Of a stretch of 64,000 nt of DNA, positions 38,310 through 51,256 are shown piece by piece; position 1 is the first letter of the stretch, and each line of letters starts with the position of its first letter. The position numbers and the translations under genes are program-made. This DNA is from Pyrus communis (lineage: Eukaryota; Streptophyta; Magnoliopsida; Rosales; Rosaceae). The notes below the pieces were generated by a model. That model was not told the origin of the DNA, did not search any database, and worked only from the letters and a program-made list of their open reading frames with translations. The stretch covers positions 28,042,300 to 28,106,299 of the forward strand of contig NC_084808.1 in assembly GCF_963583255.1 (NCBI RefSeq). Direction: 5' to 3'.

Positions 38310-41300
38310 ATGGCGTCTTCCGCCTCTGGCACCGCTACTAACGTCATGCTCGCCATCTTCGAGAAGAAGACGACCCAAATCGACCTCTACCGCCCTCTCC
38401 GCAACTACATAGCCTTCAACTACTCCGAGCGCGAAGCCCAGAACCTAGAAGACGACCTCCAAACCGTCAAACAGCTCCGCTCCGACGTCGAGCGCCAACC
38501 CGACCCGTCGCTCACCACCCGCCGCGACCTCCTTCAAAATTACTTCAAAGCCCTCTGCCTCGTCGAGACCCGCTTCCCCATCTCGCCGGACAAGGATCAC
38601 ATCAACACCGTCACTTTCGTCTGGCACGACGCCTTCAAGAACAAGCAGAAGGCTTCCCAGCAGAACATCCACCTGGAAAAGGCTGCCGTTTTGTTCAATT
38701 TGGGCGCCGTGTACAGTCAGATTGGACTCTCCTACGATCGCGCTACCGTCGACGGTCGCCGGCAGGCGTCGCACGCGTTCATTGCGGCGGCTGGGGCGTT
38801 CGCGTTTCTGCGGGACAACGCGGCGACCAAGGCGTCGATTGGGAGCTCGACGACGGTGGATTTGTCGGTGGAGTGCGCTGGGATGCTGGAGAGGCTGATG
38901 CTGGCGCAGGCCCAAGAGTGCGTCTTTGAGAATACTATTGCCAAAGGGAGCACGCCAGGTGTTTGTGCCAAGATCTCGAGGCAGGTGAGTGTTGTATTTT
39001 GCTTGTTTGATTGATTACATATTGGGTGTTAATAGTGTAGCTAGAACTTCATATTGCTTGATTGATTAAATTGAAGCTGTGGGTGTGTTTGAGTAAAGTG
39101 ACTCTGCTATGAAAATGTTAATTGTTTTCATTTATTTTATAAGTTGTGGTAGCAGAGAGGAAATGGATCATATGGCTGTGGGGAAGCTGATTGCTTTCGG
39201 TATTCTGTTCGCAAGTCGGGGATTTTGCCTGACTTTCAACAAATACCATATAAACTATATTGCACCAAAGACTAAATTAATACTCACGGAATTGCACATT
39301 TAGTTGCCTCTGGACTACTGTGTTTTTTGGGTTTCCCTTGAATCCTAAATGGTAGAGAAATAATGATTCCATACCAGTTTTGGTGACTCACTTGGTTTTG
39401 TTGTGAATTGATTTGAGACGGATGTGGTTACAGGTTGGGCTGTATTACGAGGAAGCTTTAGCGACATGTAATGCTCCGCCCTTGTACCAGCATTTTGACA
39501 GGGCCTGGATATCACACATGCAGTTAAAGGCAGCTCTCTTTTATGCAGAAGCTTGCTATAGGTTTGGTATAGAGCTCCATGAGAAAGAAGAGATTGCAGA
39601 AGAAATTGCACGGTTAAAGAGTGGGATTAGTGCTTTGTCTGAGGCTAAGAAAAACACAAAGGGGGCTGCTGCACAGATTCTGGACGCAATTAGTAAGTTA
39701 GATGTCCATTTGAACCGTAACCTGGAGAGGGCTGTAAAGGAGAATGATAGAGTTTATCTCATGAGGGTTCCTTCCCCTGATTCCTTACCACCTCTTCCAG
39801 CATTTTCCATGGTGAAGCCTTTGGCAATGAGTGAGGTCCTGGATGCGAGCAAGGAGAAGATGTTTGCTAGTCTTGTTCCAGACAGTAGTGCAAAAGCTCT
39901 TTCCAGGTACACTGAAATGGTTGATGACATTATCAGAACACAAGCAGAAAAGCTACAACAAGCCAGTGAACTGACCAGAGTAAGGCTCAAGGAAATGGAC
40001 CTTCCGGAGTCTATTCTTGCATTGGAAGGGAATTTTACTCTTCCTACAGATCTTAAAGAAGACGTGGAGGCAGTCCAGATATGTGGAGGCCCTGCTGGTT
40101 TGGAAGCTGAGTTACAGCAGCTTAAGGATTTGAAAAGGGTAAACCAGGAAATGCTGGTACAGATTGAGGAACTCTTGCAGAAAGAGGCCAGAGAAGATGC
40201 TCAGTTTAGAAGCCAATTTGGAACCCGGTGGACGAGGCCGCAGTCAAGTACTTTGACAAAGAGCTTACAGGATAGGCTAAATAGGTTTGCAGGGAACTTG
40301 AAGCAAGCTGCAGATAGTGATGCTCGGATTGAGCGCTCGGTCAGAGAACATTCAGCTCTCATGTCAATCCTTGATCGTCGTCCGGTAATTCTCTTGGAAT
40401 TCTTCTTGTTCATGTTTCTCAAGTGCCTTCTTATACTTCTTAATTCATTTATTTCATTTTGACTTTTGTACTATTGTTCATTTTAATAAAATTTATATTG
40501 CATATGGAACTTTTGTCCATTCAATAGGCGGAAGTGTCCTTGTTTTTCATTTGTCCTCGTTTCTTAACCGATGTTATTAATACATCCCAATTTACCAACA
40601 ATTGATCTCGTCGATTTATTCTTCTCTTCTCTCATTATAATATGTTTAGTTTTTCATATGGACATGCTCCTTATTAGTTTTTCATAGTGACATGCTCCTG
40701 ATTCTCTTCCTCCTCTCCCACTCTCTGAAAGTTCATAAATTAATCAGGCTTAGTATATTTGAGTTATTTATCTCATGTGTGTCGGTGTCAAACCTTTCTA
40801 AATGGTTTTATGTTCTTTCTTCTCGCAGATTGAATCTGCCCTCCCAACTCTGGCTAGGCCAATAATGTCTTTGGATGCCAATGAAGATGCTATTTTGGGG
40901 GCCCTGAAGCAGAGCTTGGTAACTTTTTTACCCCCCTTTTTGCATCATCTGTATAAGGGTTACATGAATAACTCATATGGTTATTCCTGTTGCATTGTAC
41001 TGGAGAAAGGATCAAACTTCTTTTCTAAACTTCTAACATGAGTGGTTTGGTCATTGCTAGTTTTTTTACTTATACATTTTTAACCGTCTATGCTCAATGC
41101 AGAGGCAACTGGAAACCCTTGGTGCCCAACGAGCTGGTCTTGAAGACATGCTTAAAGAGATGAAAAGAAAGGTGTGTTGATTATTTGATTGTTGGATGCA
41201 ACTTTTTGAGAATATTTTTTTGTTCAAGCAACACTTCATGATGAGCTTTGTCAATTGTTAATGATGCCTTCGTTTTTGAGTTTAGTGCTTTGTGTGCTTA

Positions 41301-43754
41301 TTATTTTTATGTGGCCTCAGGATGATATACTACCTAAGTTGATGACATCAACTGGCTCCTATGAGGATCTTTTCAGGAAGGAGATATCTAAGTATGATCT
41401 TATAAGTGAAGACATTGCCCATAATATTGAGGCACAAGAACAATTATTGCAGCAAATCCAGGTCTGTTTCCTTTTTATTGTTGTTGGACTTTCTTTATGC
41501 ATATTTCTTCATTTTTTCCCCACATCTATTTTGAGTGTGCAATTGGTAATGTCGTACATTGAGCAGTACCTATCATTTTAATATGCAACTAGATTGACTG
41601 GACGATATTCTTATCATATAAAAACCTTTGGTTTTGTACATTTTTGCGCTACTTATTTTTAACTTACCAAAGACCAAGTCAGTATATTGTGGTTTAAGAT
41701 ATAACTGAATAGACAACATTCTGATGGAATCAACACCTTTGGTTTTGCACATTTTTGTTCTACTTATTGGTAACTTTCAAAGACCAAATTGGATATATTG
41801 TGGGTAGAGCCGTAGGGATAAGGTTAAATAATATGCGGTGTGGCATACTCTGTGGCTTAATTCTCTTTATCATCTTGGAAGAGGTCTGATGAGAAAATAT
41901 ATGCTATACTGGTACTCCCTATTATTCTTTTTTGTTAAAAGAAATGAAATGCCTTTGTCAAATCAAGTCAGTTGCCACTTGCCATATTATCATTTGCTTA
42001 CCAAGGAGCTGTCTGTCATTTCATGTTTTGTAGATTCATCTGTAGTATTTTCTATGGGTTTTGAAAATTCCTTTCCTTGTATAATATTCCTAAATAAATG
42101 GAAATGGATTTAAGCTCTCAAATATCTCATGATCAAAATGTGTGTTTGTCATCTGCAGGCCCAAAATGATGAGTTTGCTGCAATCTTCAATCTAGAAGAT
42201 TATAAAGGTAGGTCTTTTATGCTTTAAATGGTTTGTATGCTTTAAGGTAACACCTATTGATGCATTATTTAGTCGTAGATGTTCATTGGTTGTATTATTC
42301 TACCCTTGATGACCTTGTTAAATGCTTGGGCCTGTGGGTTGGGTGAGGGTGCACGTCTACCTTTTGGAGTTCACTTATATCTCAATCTGGAAAAAATTGT
42401 TTCCTTTACCATGGGAAGAGAGACGGTGTAATCTAAAATGTCCAGAATGAGATCTCAATCATGTTATTGACCCCGTAACTGATTATCATGTTAACTAGTA
42501 AATGAATATATGGCAATTTAGAAACGTTGTCCCCTGATCACTTCGTTGGATAAAAGACAGATTTATGCCTGCAAACAATCTGGAATATTGCTTATTCTGA
42601 CCCATGTGTAACGTGGGTGTTTTACATGCTTATTCAATATTGTTTCTCAAGTTTTTATTTGCTCTTACCTGTTCTGCTGGTCATGATGATATCTCACAAT
42701 CTATTACTTCAAGCGCCTTTTTTCTCTGTTGGCTGTTTTCATTGTCATATATTGAATATGTTTGTAGGGAAGTCCTCCGATTATCTTACGACATAGAATC
42801 TATTTCCTTGCTTCTGTCATGCTGTCTGTTTGCATATCATAATTAAAGTGGAGTGTATTCTTATCTTTTTCCTGTTTGTTTCCTTCTCATTTTGTTCCAG
42901 CATCTCGTGAGAAATGTTACAAGCAGATTCAAGCTGCCATAGCAAAGTTCCGCGAAATTAAGGAGAACATAAATGAGGGCTTAAAGTTCTATGTTACTCT
43001 TCAGGTAATTTTGAATAATGTGCACTTTACTTTATAGCTATTTGAGATCACTATTTTCTTTATTATGGTTGGATCTCTTCCGGTGTCTGCTGTGACAGCA
43101 TGCTATCAATCTTCACCTAGTTGTGTTTGAAACTTATTTCCATGACTTCGTGTTCCGGTGGTTGATTGCTTTGTCCGTCTTCAACAGGATGCAATAACGA
43201 ATGTAAAGCAGCAGTGCAATGACTTTGTGATGACTAGAAACATTCAGTGCAAGGAAATGATTGAAGATGTCCACAAAAAAATGGCAGGCCTCAGTTTCCA
43301 GGATACGAAAACCACAGGTGCGTACGACAACAACTATCGTTCTGTGGGACAACCTGGTTCACAACAGCCAACAGATCCTCGTCCTCAAACCCCACCATAC
43401 TACCATCCTCCTGAGCAGCCAGCAATGGCTGGATATACTCACCCTCCCCACTATAGCTCAACGCAGCAGATGCCATCTCCTTACCATGTGCCACCACAAC
43501 CTATTAGTCCATACGCGCCTCCTCAAGCTGGTAGTCCATACCCACCTCCTCAAGCTGGTAGTCCATACCCACCTCCACAGACCCAGCAACAGCCACCTGC
43601 AAACCATGACTATGGTCAACCTGCTTATCCAGGGTGGCGTGGCCCATACTACAATGCCCATGCACAACAACCTGGATCGCACCCTCGACCTCCTTACACC
43701 ATTCCAGGTCAATACCGCCCTCCTCAACAGGGTGGCTACTATAAGCAACAATAG
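38310..43754 (+). CDS. ALIX: ALIX / BRO1-domain ESCRT-associated protein
   Basis: Eight exons: 38310-38984, 39434-40384, 40829-40918, 41103-41171, 41321-41461, 42159-42207, 42901-43004 and 43188-43754 (2646 bp, 881 aa). All are GT-AG and in phase. ALIX recruits ESCRT-III and the deubiquitinase AMSH3 for sorting of membrane proteins to the vacuole. The BRO1 domain covers about the first 380 residues (MLAIFEKKTTQIDLYRPLRN, FKNKQKASQQNIHLEKAAVL, NLGAVYSQIGLSYDRATVDG, CAKISRQVGLYYEEALATCN, KAALFYAEACYRFGIELHEK). A coiled V-type domain follows (QLRQLETLGAQRAGLEDML, SREKCYKQIQAAIAKFREIK). The C-terminus is Pro/Tyr/Gln-rich with a tandem nine-residue repeat (YPPPQAGSP type, 43510-43575) and ends GGYYKQQ. 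The length is slightly above Arabidopsis ALIX (846). Confidence 0.95.
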
Positions 43755-44301
43755 CGTAGACCTGGGTACTATTCGCTGTATGATCTTATTGTTTACAAAG
43801 TGTTGTGATTTTTGTCGTTTGGATGAATTCCCGGTAGAATGAAGATGTAGTGTTTGAGATTGTATAGTCTATATCTCTGGAATATTTCGGGGTGACTGGT
43901 TGTTTTACTTGACGCCTTAGGTGAAGGGCACATCTCGTTCAGACTTTGTTTTTTCAGTGTATATCTTGAGCATATTTTGATATATTTAGACGTACAGAAA
44001 ATAACGAATTCGTGTATTTGAAGTATTTATGGACCAGATTTTGTCATGTTGTCTTGTAATAAGTTCAATTTTATGGGGCTCGGATTGAAGAGTCCGACGG
44101 CTTCTTGCTGGCTGCCTGGCATGAAATGACACTAAAGATGTGTAGCTTATTATTCCGATCATAAGCGCAAAGTTTTGTAAATCGGCCACGTAGACATTAT
44201 TGAGAAGCCACATTCCGTCAATAATGAAGAAGTGTTTCACGCGGTTGTAAGATTTATTGGCAACTGAGTAGTCTCCATCTCTTTAATAGTTTGATCACGC
44301 T
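43755..44301. other. Convergent 3' region between ALIX and the P450
   Basis: About 550 bp that should hold both 3' UTRs. No gene or repeat was recognised. Confidence 0.55.
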
Positions 44302-46466
44302 TCACAGTGGTTGTAGGATTACTTGAACTCCATGTTGTGGACAAATTGCAAGCTTATCACAGGGCGAGTGCACATAACCCGGGGAAAGAGTGAAGTGGTA
44401 GCGCTGCAGAACCATCGACAGAACAATCTTTGTTTGAGTGGTCGCCAAGTCCATGCCTACACAAATTCGAGGTCCCATTCCAAAGGGTAAGAACGCAGCT
44501 ATGTTATTCTTAGTAGCTTTAGCAACTCCTTCCGAGAACCGGTCTGGCTTGAAAAGCTCTACATCTTCTCCCCATAATTCAGGGTCATGATGAAGTGCTA
44601 GATTTGGAACGATAACTTCAACACCAGCAGGAACTTTGAGCTTTCCCAGCTTAACGTCCCTATCCACGTTCCTTATAATATGAGCAATAGGTGGATATAA
44701 CCTCAGAGACTCATTGATGATCATGCTCATCTGCATGTAATCGAATATCACAAAATTAAAACTTAAAACATATCAACAAGCTAAGCATGCATCACGAGAC
44801 ATTATTTCATTCGTCGATGATATAATATTCATTAATCTTACAGTTTTCAGTTTGCCAAGAGCATCATGATTCGGAATTTGTTTTCCGAACAATTCAAGGA
44901 CCTCCCTCCTTGCTATGTCTTGCCAATCTGTATGAAGTCCGAGAAGATAAATAGTCCAAGCGAGCAAAGTTTTTGTTGTTAGTTCTCCAGCAAGGTAAAA
45001 TGCTTTGCACTCGTCCAACACTTCATCCTCCGAAATCCTCAGCTTATCATCGGTGTCATGGTGAGCCTTTACAAGTAACCCTAGAAAATCAGTCCCAAAT
45101 TCTCCAGTCAGTCGTGCCTGTTCTTCTCGCTTAATAACGATCTCGATTATGCTCTGGCGTATTCCTTTCTCAAGCTTCTCTGATTCGATATCATCGCGGG
45201 TTGGGAAGAACTTACTGCAATATTGATTCTAAGTAACCATCATGGATATATTCTGATCAGAGATTCAAAAGTTAAAGCTAATTATATATATTTATAGCTA
45301 GTTCTAACACTGTCTGTATATGATAAATATACATATATATATACGTATATATATAAGAGAATAATGCTTCTGAAATTTGTAATTCAGTTAAAAGGAAAAA
45401 CGTATAAATTAACCTCATCCAAGGAAACCGGAGTTTGAGATGATTTATGGATATTAAGTCGCCTAATTTCCTCAACATCTCAAAAATATTCTTCCCTTCT
45501 AAGTAGTTGCTCCCAAATGCAGTCCTAGCAATTACTTCTGATGTCAACAACGTAAATTCTTCAAACACCTCAATCTCTTTGCCTTCGTGACTTTTCCATT
45601 TCTCTAGCATCGTCTCAGCACTTGCTATTATTGCTGGAGTCATACTCTGAAAAAACACAATAACTTCATGAAGATTGAGAAAGTTTTCAGTTTATAGCAT
45701 GTTTAATTTGTTTTTTGCCCATTCAAAAATATTCAGACACAACTGTTTCTATAAGAAGTTACTTTTAGGCTCTCTCCATGGAAGGTCTGGTTGGCCAGCT
45801 TGCGCATTTTTAACCATTTTGCACCTTCTGATCTTGGGAGGCCATCTCCCGACAGCCTCTTTATCATCCCTTGAGCCTTTTGTTTTACAAAAGCTCCATG
45901 TTTGTTATTCAGTATCTCCTTGCATAGCTCAGGTTCCTTTACAATCAACTGAGCTTGGGAACCATACCATTGAAGAAAAACGTTCCCTGCACGTTGCATG
46001 CAAAAATTAACTGTTTGATCCTGTTATGGTACTGAACCACGGGGATCCAAGTGTAATTAGCCCTTTAATTAATAGTATCTAGAGTAATTAATTTGTTACC
46101 ATATGTCTTGGTCCAGGAGTGAATGTGAGGGTGAACTTGAGAAACTACGTCATGTGAGAAACTCTTGGGCCTGCTCATAGATTCTTGTTTCATGCTGGAG
46201 ATTTCTTTGGTGTTTCCATGAACTAGTCTGTAAGAAGGACCCTTGATCCCCTGCAAGGCCATCAGCTTCTGTATGCGAGTCGGAATCCACCATATTTTGT
46301 GAAAAAGCTTGATGAGAGCTACGAGAACGAACAGACTACTCAACAGACACAGAAACCTAATTGGTGAAGTGATTTCTGGCTTTCTTAACCAGCTCATCAT
46401 TTTCTCCTTGGCTACAGATTCCCGACCGTCCGAGAGCTCTTTAACTTTCCTGCACTTCGTTGGCAT
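44302..46466 (-). CDS. Cytochrome P450, CYP749-like (CYP72 clan)
   Basis: Five exons: 46100-46466, 45763-45986, 45414-45646, 44842-45214 and 44302-44730 (1626 bp, 541 aa from the first ATG). A second start at 46400 (MMSWLRKPEITSP) would place the membrane anchor (IRFLCLLSSLFVLVALIKL) at the usual distance and is the more likely initiator. It then reads LQGIKGPSYRLVHGN, LLTSEVIARTAFGSNYLEGK, and the ExxR motif ESLR at residues 406-409. FKPDRF and the heme loop FGMGPRICVG follow, with Cys489. The I-helix motif is AGELTT (350-355), where most relatives have AGQETT: the acidic residue before the catalytic Thr is replaced by Leu353. CYP72-clan enzymes oxidise hormones and terpenoids in the ER; the substrate here is unknown. 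All exons are in phase and no stop was seen. Confidence 0.9.
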
Positions 46467-48637
46467 ATTATCTATATGCTAAAGCTCAGCAGAAAACCAC
46501 TCTTCATCCTGTGAGAGCGAGCAGTATTCACCAGCTGGATCTCTGGAATTTTCCTTTGGTTTCTGACACCCATCCAATCCATCTGACTCACCATTACACC
46601 CCCACTAATTCACTCGACCCTCACTTCTCTCTACCCCACTCGGACTCCCCCATCTCCCAACACTGTCACTCTCTCTCATCCCTCTCTACTCTCTGCCTCT
46701 CCCATCTGTCCCCACTCTGCAACTCTCCTTCTCCCTCTCGGCAAAACCGAGAACCACCACCGTATCACCTCCAACACTGATGAGTGAATTTTATATTATA
46801 TATTTAACCTTATTTTTCGTATATTTTGGTTATTATTTTAGAAGAATTTTGATACTTTGAATTGTATTTTCAATACAGGACTTTCAAATTCTTCTGAAAC
46901 AAAACATGGTCAGATAGACGAATTTTGGAGTAATTCCAGTTGGAGGATATTCGTAAGTCACTTGGCTTGATCCTATCAAAATATCAGATTTTTTCACGGA
47001 GCAGTGATTTTCTGACATTAAAATAAATAAGCAATGCGCAGTGCTGGAATAATTACGTTTTGGACTTGAATTGCGTTTTTGGAGCCCAAGATGACCTCGG
47101 ATGAGTTCGTGGCCTTCTGAATATGTGTTCAGAACGTTCTTATCTTTGTTGATGCATTGAGTAACTTATATGATTTTAGTTTTCATACCCCAGTGAATAT
47201 GTTATTTACTGCATTCTCCACCTTATTTTCATTTTAAAAATGAAATTGTTTTTTTTAATTTATTTTTTATGAATTAATAATAAATAAGAAACTGAGAATA
47301 GAAATTTAGGAAAGAACAACGAGTGTAAATCTACAATCTATATTATTAATTGTATGTAAAATTTAATAAAGTAGCGATTTTCAAATTCATTTTCGGTCAT
47401 CTACGGTCTAAAATTTAATGGTTTATAAGAAGTTTTGTGCTTGCAAGTTAAGAAGATAGACCAAAGAAGCTGGCAGTGCTTTTTATATTGTTTGGTGTGA
47501 CGCAGACTTAAATGCAATGGGTTATTAGTCTCTGACTTCATGATAAGCATATAATATAGCCGCACCTTCTTGTGTCTTTGTGGTTTCACTACTGCTGTGA
47601 AACTATAATCTTTTGATAAAGAATAATGTTATGCAGATTAATTTTTTCAATCAAAATTTTAAATTATAAGAAATAAACACGTTCTTCAAAACTTAAGTAA
47701 TACAACCACATCATATAATTTATAAAATTTTCTATATGAACAAGGTGAATTTTCTATACGAACAAGTTGTGATGGTGTTTGTGGTTTACCCTTGTTTATT
47801 ACTTGGGGCTTTTGAAGGTGTAGGAATGTACAAGTGTTATCTTTTGGCGCGGAATTGGCAGTGTGGGTTGTCGGTCACTTCTTGGTTTCTGGGTAGATGC
47901 AACTGGTCATCTATTACCCACGCTTCTATTACCCGTTTGGTGGCTAGGTAAGATTGGGTCTTAGGATATAATTGGATTGGCAGGAATTGATTAGGCAGGG
48001 CTTGTAACTCTTTTTTATGGATACATTAAATAACTTACTCTATTGTTGATTCATAATTCATCCGGTTCACCTCAAATGATGACACAACAAACAACATACT
48101 AAACTCCAGTCTCTTTTAATTGGTCACAACCTATCTCAACTAGTCCACCAAACAGCCCGTTAAGGTTTTCTCTATTAGCCACTTTTGAGCCTCTTTTGTC
48201 TGGGCTTATGTGGAGGACTTTACCTTTAGAGTTAAAAACCGTTTATGATTTTTCATTTAGGTACTATTTTATAATTGCAACAGTAAAGAACCATTACTCA
48301 TGTTTTATTTGCATAAGTGACGTCTTTTTTATGTGTGCTGGTTCCTTCTGCGGTTTTGTAAGGTGTTATTCGTCCGTTTGGACTTCGTTTTAATAAATAT
48401 TCATCTTTGACCCAAAAAAAAAAAAAAAAAAGTCTCCATCCAAATATAGGGCCAAAAGAAAAATCCATTAAAATGTAGTAATTTTCTGTTCTCTGCACTG
48501 ATGGCATTTCACCTTTCCCTTCTTCATTCCCTATTCCGTTCACAAAGAATACAACATAAAAACTCAAGGGCAGACAAACAAAACCTAAGCAAAAGTATAC
48601 TACTTGCAAATATTTCACTCGAAACCAGTACATACAT
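46467..48637. other. Intergenic, P450 upstream region, with a possible retroposon tail
   Basis: 46500-46780 is C/T-rich. 46790-47730 is AT-rich with no recognised homology. About 47730-48432 ends in an A run of about 19 (48414-48432), preceded by ttcgttttaataaatattca, which resembles the 3' end of a LINE or other A-tailed retroposon. No reverse transcriptase was recognised, so this is weak. No cellular gene was found. Confidence 0.35.
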
Positions 48638-51256
48638 TCATGGTTTGTGCTGTGCATAAATTGAGGTACGCACGGCTTGGTGAGGAGTAAGGGCCTTTCC
48701 GTTCACAAGCAACTGTTCTATGAAATCCACACGTAATGATTTGAACTCGTACAACTGCCGATAACATGGGAACCGGAAAACAAAATTAATAAAAGATCGT
48801 TATATTCATCGATAAATAGAGTAAATAATTGTTACATTCCAAGAATAAGATTATCTGAAGTATTCTAATTAACAACTCTTTTATTATAACTAACGAAAAT
48901 AAAGAATGTCTAAATTATGTGAAGCGAGTACCTTTTCTTTCCAATAAAACTTGAAATGCCGACGAAAAGGTTCCAGTATTGTTAGCTGATCTCCTTCTTT
49001 GATCTGTGAGAACAAGGTACAGTTTGACCCTTAATCACTTGAATTGGTGAGAGACGATAACATATTTGCTCAATACAAATAAAGGTCAAACCAATCCGTA
49101 TTTGGGATGTAAGAAAGTATGTGGTTTCTATTTCTCATTTTATTCTCACGCTGCTAAGTCTTACGGAATCATATTGAATGCCATAAACTGACACGACGAA
49201 GCATATTTGATTTGAATCGCATGCCAAGTAGTACCTAACGTAGGAGATGAAAGGATAAAATAGTCAAGAACAAAGCAAAAGCACTGACAATTCAAATGCA
49301 CTCAACACCCAGCAGAGTCTATCACACGAGCAAGTTCATATTATCAGTCACTTCTTCAAACTTCACGACGACTTAGATCTACATATTAGCGACAGAAGAT
49401 GTAAAAGAAAGGTGCTTCGAGAGGACTTACAGTGGAGCAACATTGTCATGCCTAATAGAATATCTACAGTAGCTCTTCGATATGAGGAGTTCACTAATAG
49501 AAGATGCAAACAAAGAAAATCAGTATAATCCCGTGGGAAAGAAAGGGCAATGAGCCAGGCTCACTGAAAAATGCAGATCACAATAAACCAAAATACATGA
49601 AAGAGTAATGAAGCGTACAGTTTACAGCAGCCAGAGATGATGCTAATGACAAAAATCGTTTAGATCTAGCATGCCCCAGTAAAACAGAAATTATAAGGTC
49701 AAGAACCGACATATATCATGTTGATCTAAAACCTGTTTGCTGTAGAATATCCCTAACATATTATTTAAGTGTGCTTAGTCCCCAGTTTCCAACTTAATCT
49801 CAACATTGAAGGCACCCAAATACCACATTTATAACGAGAAATGCATTACCCTTAACAGATTATCTAGTTTGTCGAGAATGCTAACAATCTTTTGAGCCTC
49901 CTGTGTGGCATTGAGATCAGGATCCTTTAAAGCGGCAGCTTCAAATCCAGAAAGGGCCCTTTCGTAGTTTTCTAGATATCTGTTCACCGGAAACCAGTAA
50001 CCCAATCTTACAATTGTGCAAAACATGAGACATTGAGCTGTACTAAGGACGCAATCAGGTGGCGGCATGTCTTTCTAAGACTCATGCAACTTATGTTACT
50101 TCATACATACTTAACAAAAACAGAAATAGAAAACAATTTATCATTGCTGTTTCCTGTTCTCTCCACTTGTATTAGCACGACTCCATCTTAACCTATATAA
50201 ACGCTGATTTATAGAAAACAAAGACTGACAAATCATCATTGAGAAACTGAGAAACTTATGAGTGATTTCAGACAAAACACAAGGAAAACTGAGATTACAA
50301 GAGCACAGTTAAAATATAGGTCTGGATTGGACTGCATTCTTCATCCTTTTCCTGATACACAACATAAAACATTAGAATATCTTCTAACCGCAGAAGATCC
50401 ATATGTACAAGAAATGCAATATATATATATAAATGAATAGCTCCCCTAAACATGATCGTTGAGACACCCATAACCACAGAAGATCCATCAGCAGGAAACA
50501 GATTACTTTACGCACTTACGGCATTTTGGTATGCCTTCAAAGATTGCAGAAGTTTCGAATGGTCCCAAGTTCCAGTCACAAAGAAACTTGTAAGAGATGC
50601 ATTTCCAAGATCGTCTGCCAATAAAGTTAGATAATGTCAGGTAAACAGAATAAGCAATGATCTCCAAAAAAAAAAAAAAAAACCAAATAAATGAAACGAG
50701 AGATTAAAGGAATCAGTTGAAAATATTTATGCATGTACAAGATACCAGTCAAACTAAGCCAACCAGAAGCACGCTAGCAAACATCCAAGGCAAATGGCAA
50801 AGCGAACTAAGTGTTACAGGCTATACACTTGACATCAAGAGTTATGGCTTCCTTGGCATGTTGAATGCTTTCATCAACAAGTTCTGCCTCATTGTCGGCA
50901 CCTAGAAAAATGATGAAAATTAGGTAAGCATAATGACGCACACATCGTGAAAAACAACAGGCAAAACAAGTTGAGAGATAAAAAGTTGCCTTGGGCCATT
51001 TTTCTTTCAAGCATCGAAAGTTGACAAAGTATCTGCTTGTTTGGGCCCTGCATCCAAACACAATATACGTATCAATCATAAAACTTACAGTACAATGAAT
51101 CGGGAGGTCACTGGAATAAAACCACAAAAATGTAATCAAGAATAACCTTGCTTAGTGCAAGAGTAAGCAGTTCTTGGCTGAAGATAGATCTCCCTTCTTC
51201 CAAATGCAGTTACCTAAACATAGCCACGCATCTGCAAGAGACGGATTCAACTTAAC
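48638..51256 (-). pseudogene. TTC5-like (tetratricopeptide repeat protein 5) pseudogene
   Basis: Eight exon relics lie in gene order: 51147-51256, 50990-51047, 50829-50901, 50520-50614, 50299-50351, 49850-49987, 48932-49003 and 48638-48754. They read VKLNPSLADAWLCLGN, GPNKQILCQLSMLERKMAQ, ADNEAELVDESIQHAKEAIT, LGNASLTSFFVTGTWDHSKL, SNPDLYFNCA, RYLENYERALSGFEAAALKD, IKEGDQLTILEPFRRHFKFY and EFKSLRVDFIEQLLVNGKAL. The end is normal (AQHKP, stop). Defects: a lost base after KNC in the first relic leads to TAA; another after EKDE in the fifth; GHSWYN is missing before LGNA; one donor is GC; the acceptor before VNRYLENY reads CG. The N-terminal exons and part of the OB-fold region are absent. Because introns persist, it decayed from a genomic copy, not a retrocopy. 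Confidence 0.88.

Noticed and set aside
38445..38971. Minus-strand Arg-rich frames inside ALIX exon 1
   Set aside because: Antisense to a GC-rich coding exon with perfect BRO1-domain homology; no independent evidence.
46460..46780. Plus-strand frame overlapping the start of the P450 gene
   Set aside because: C/T-rich low-complexity leader and promoter DNA; no domain and it overlaps a well supported exon.
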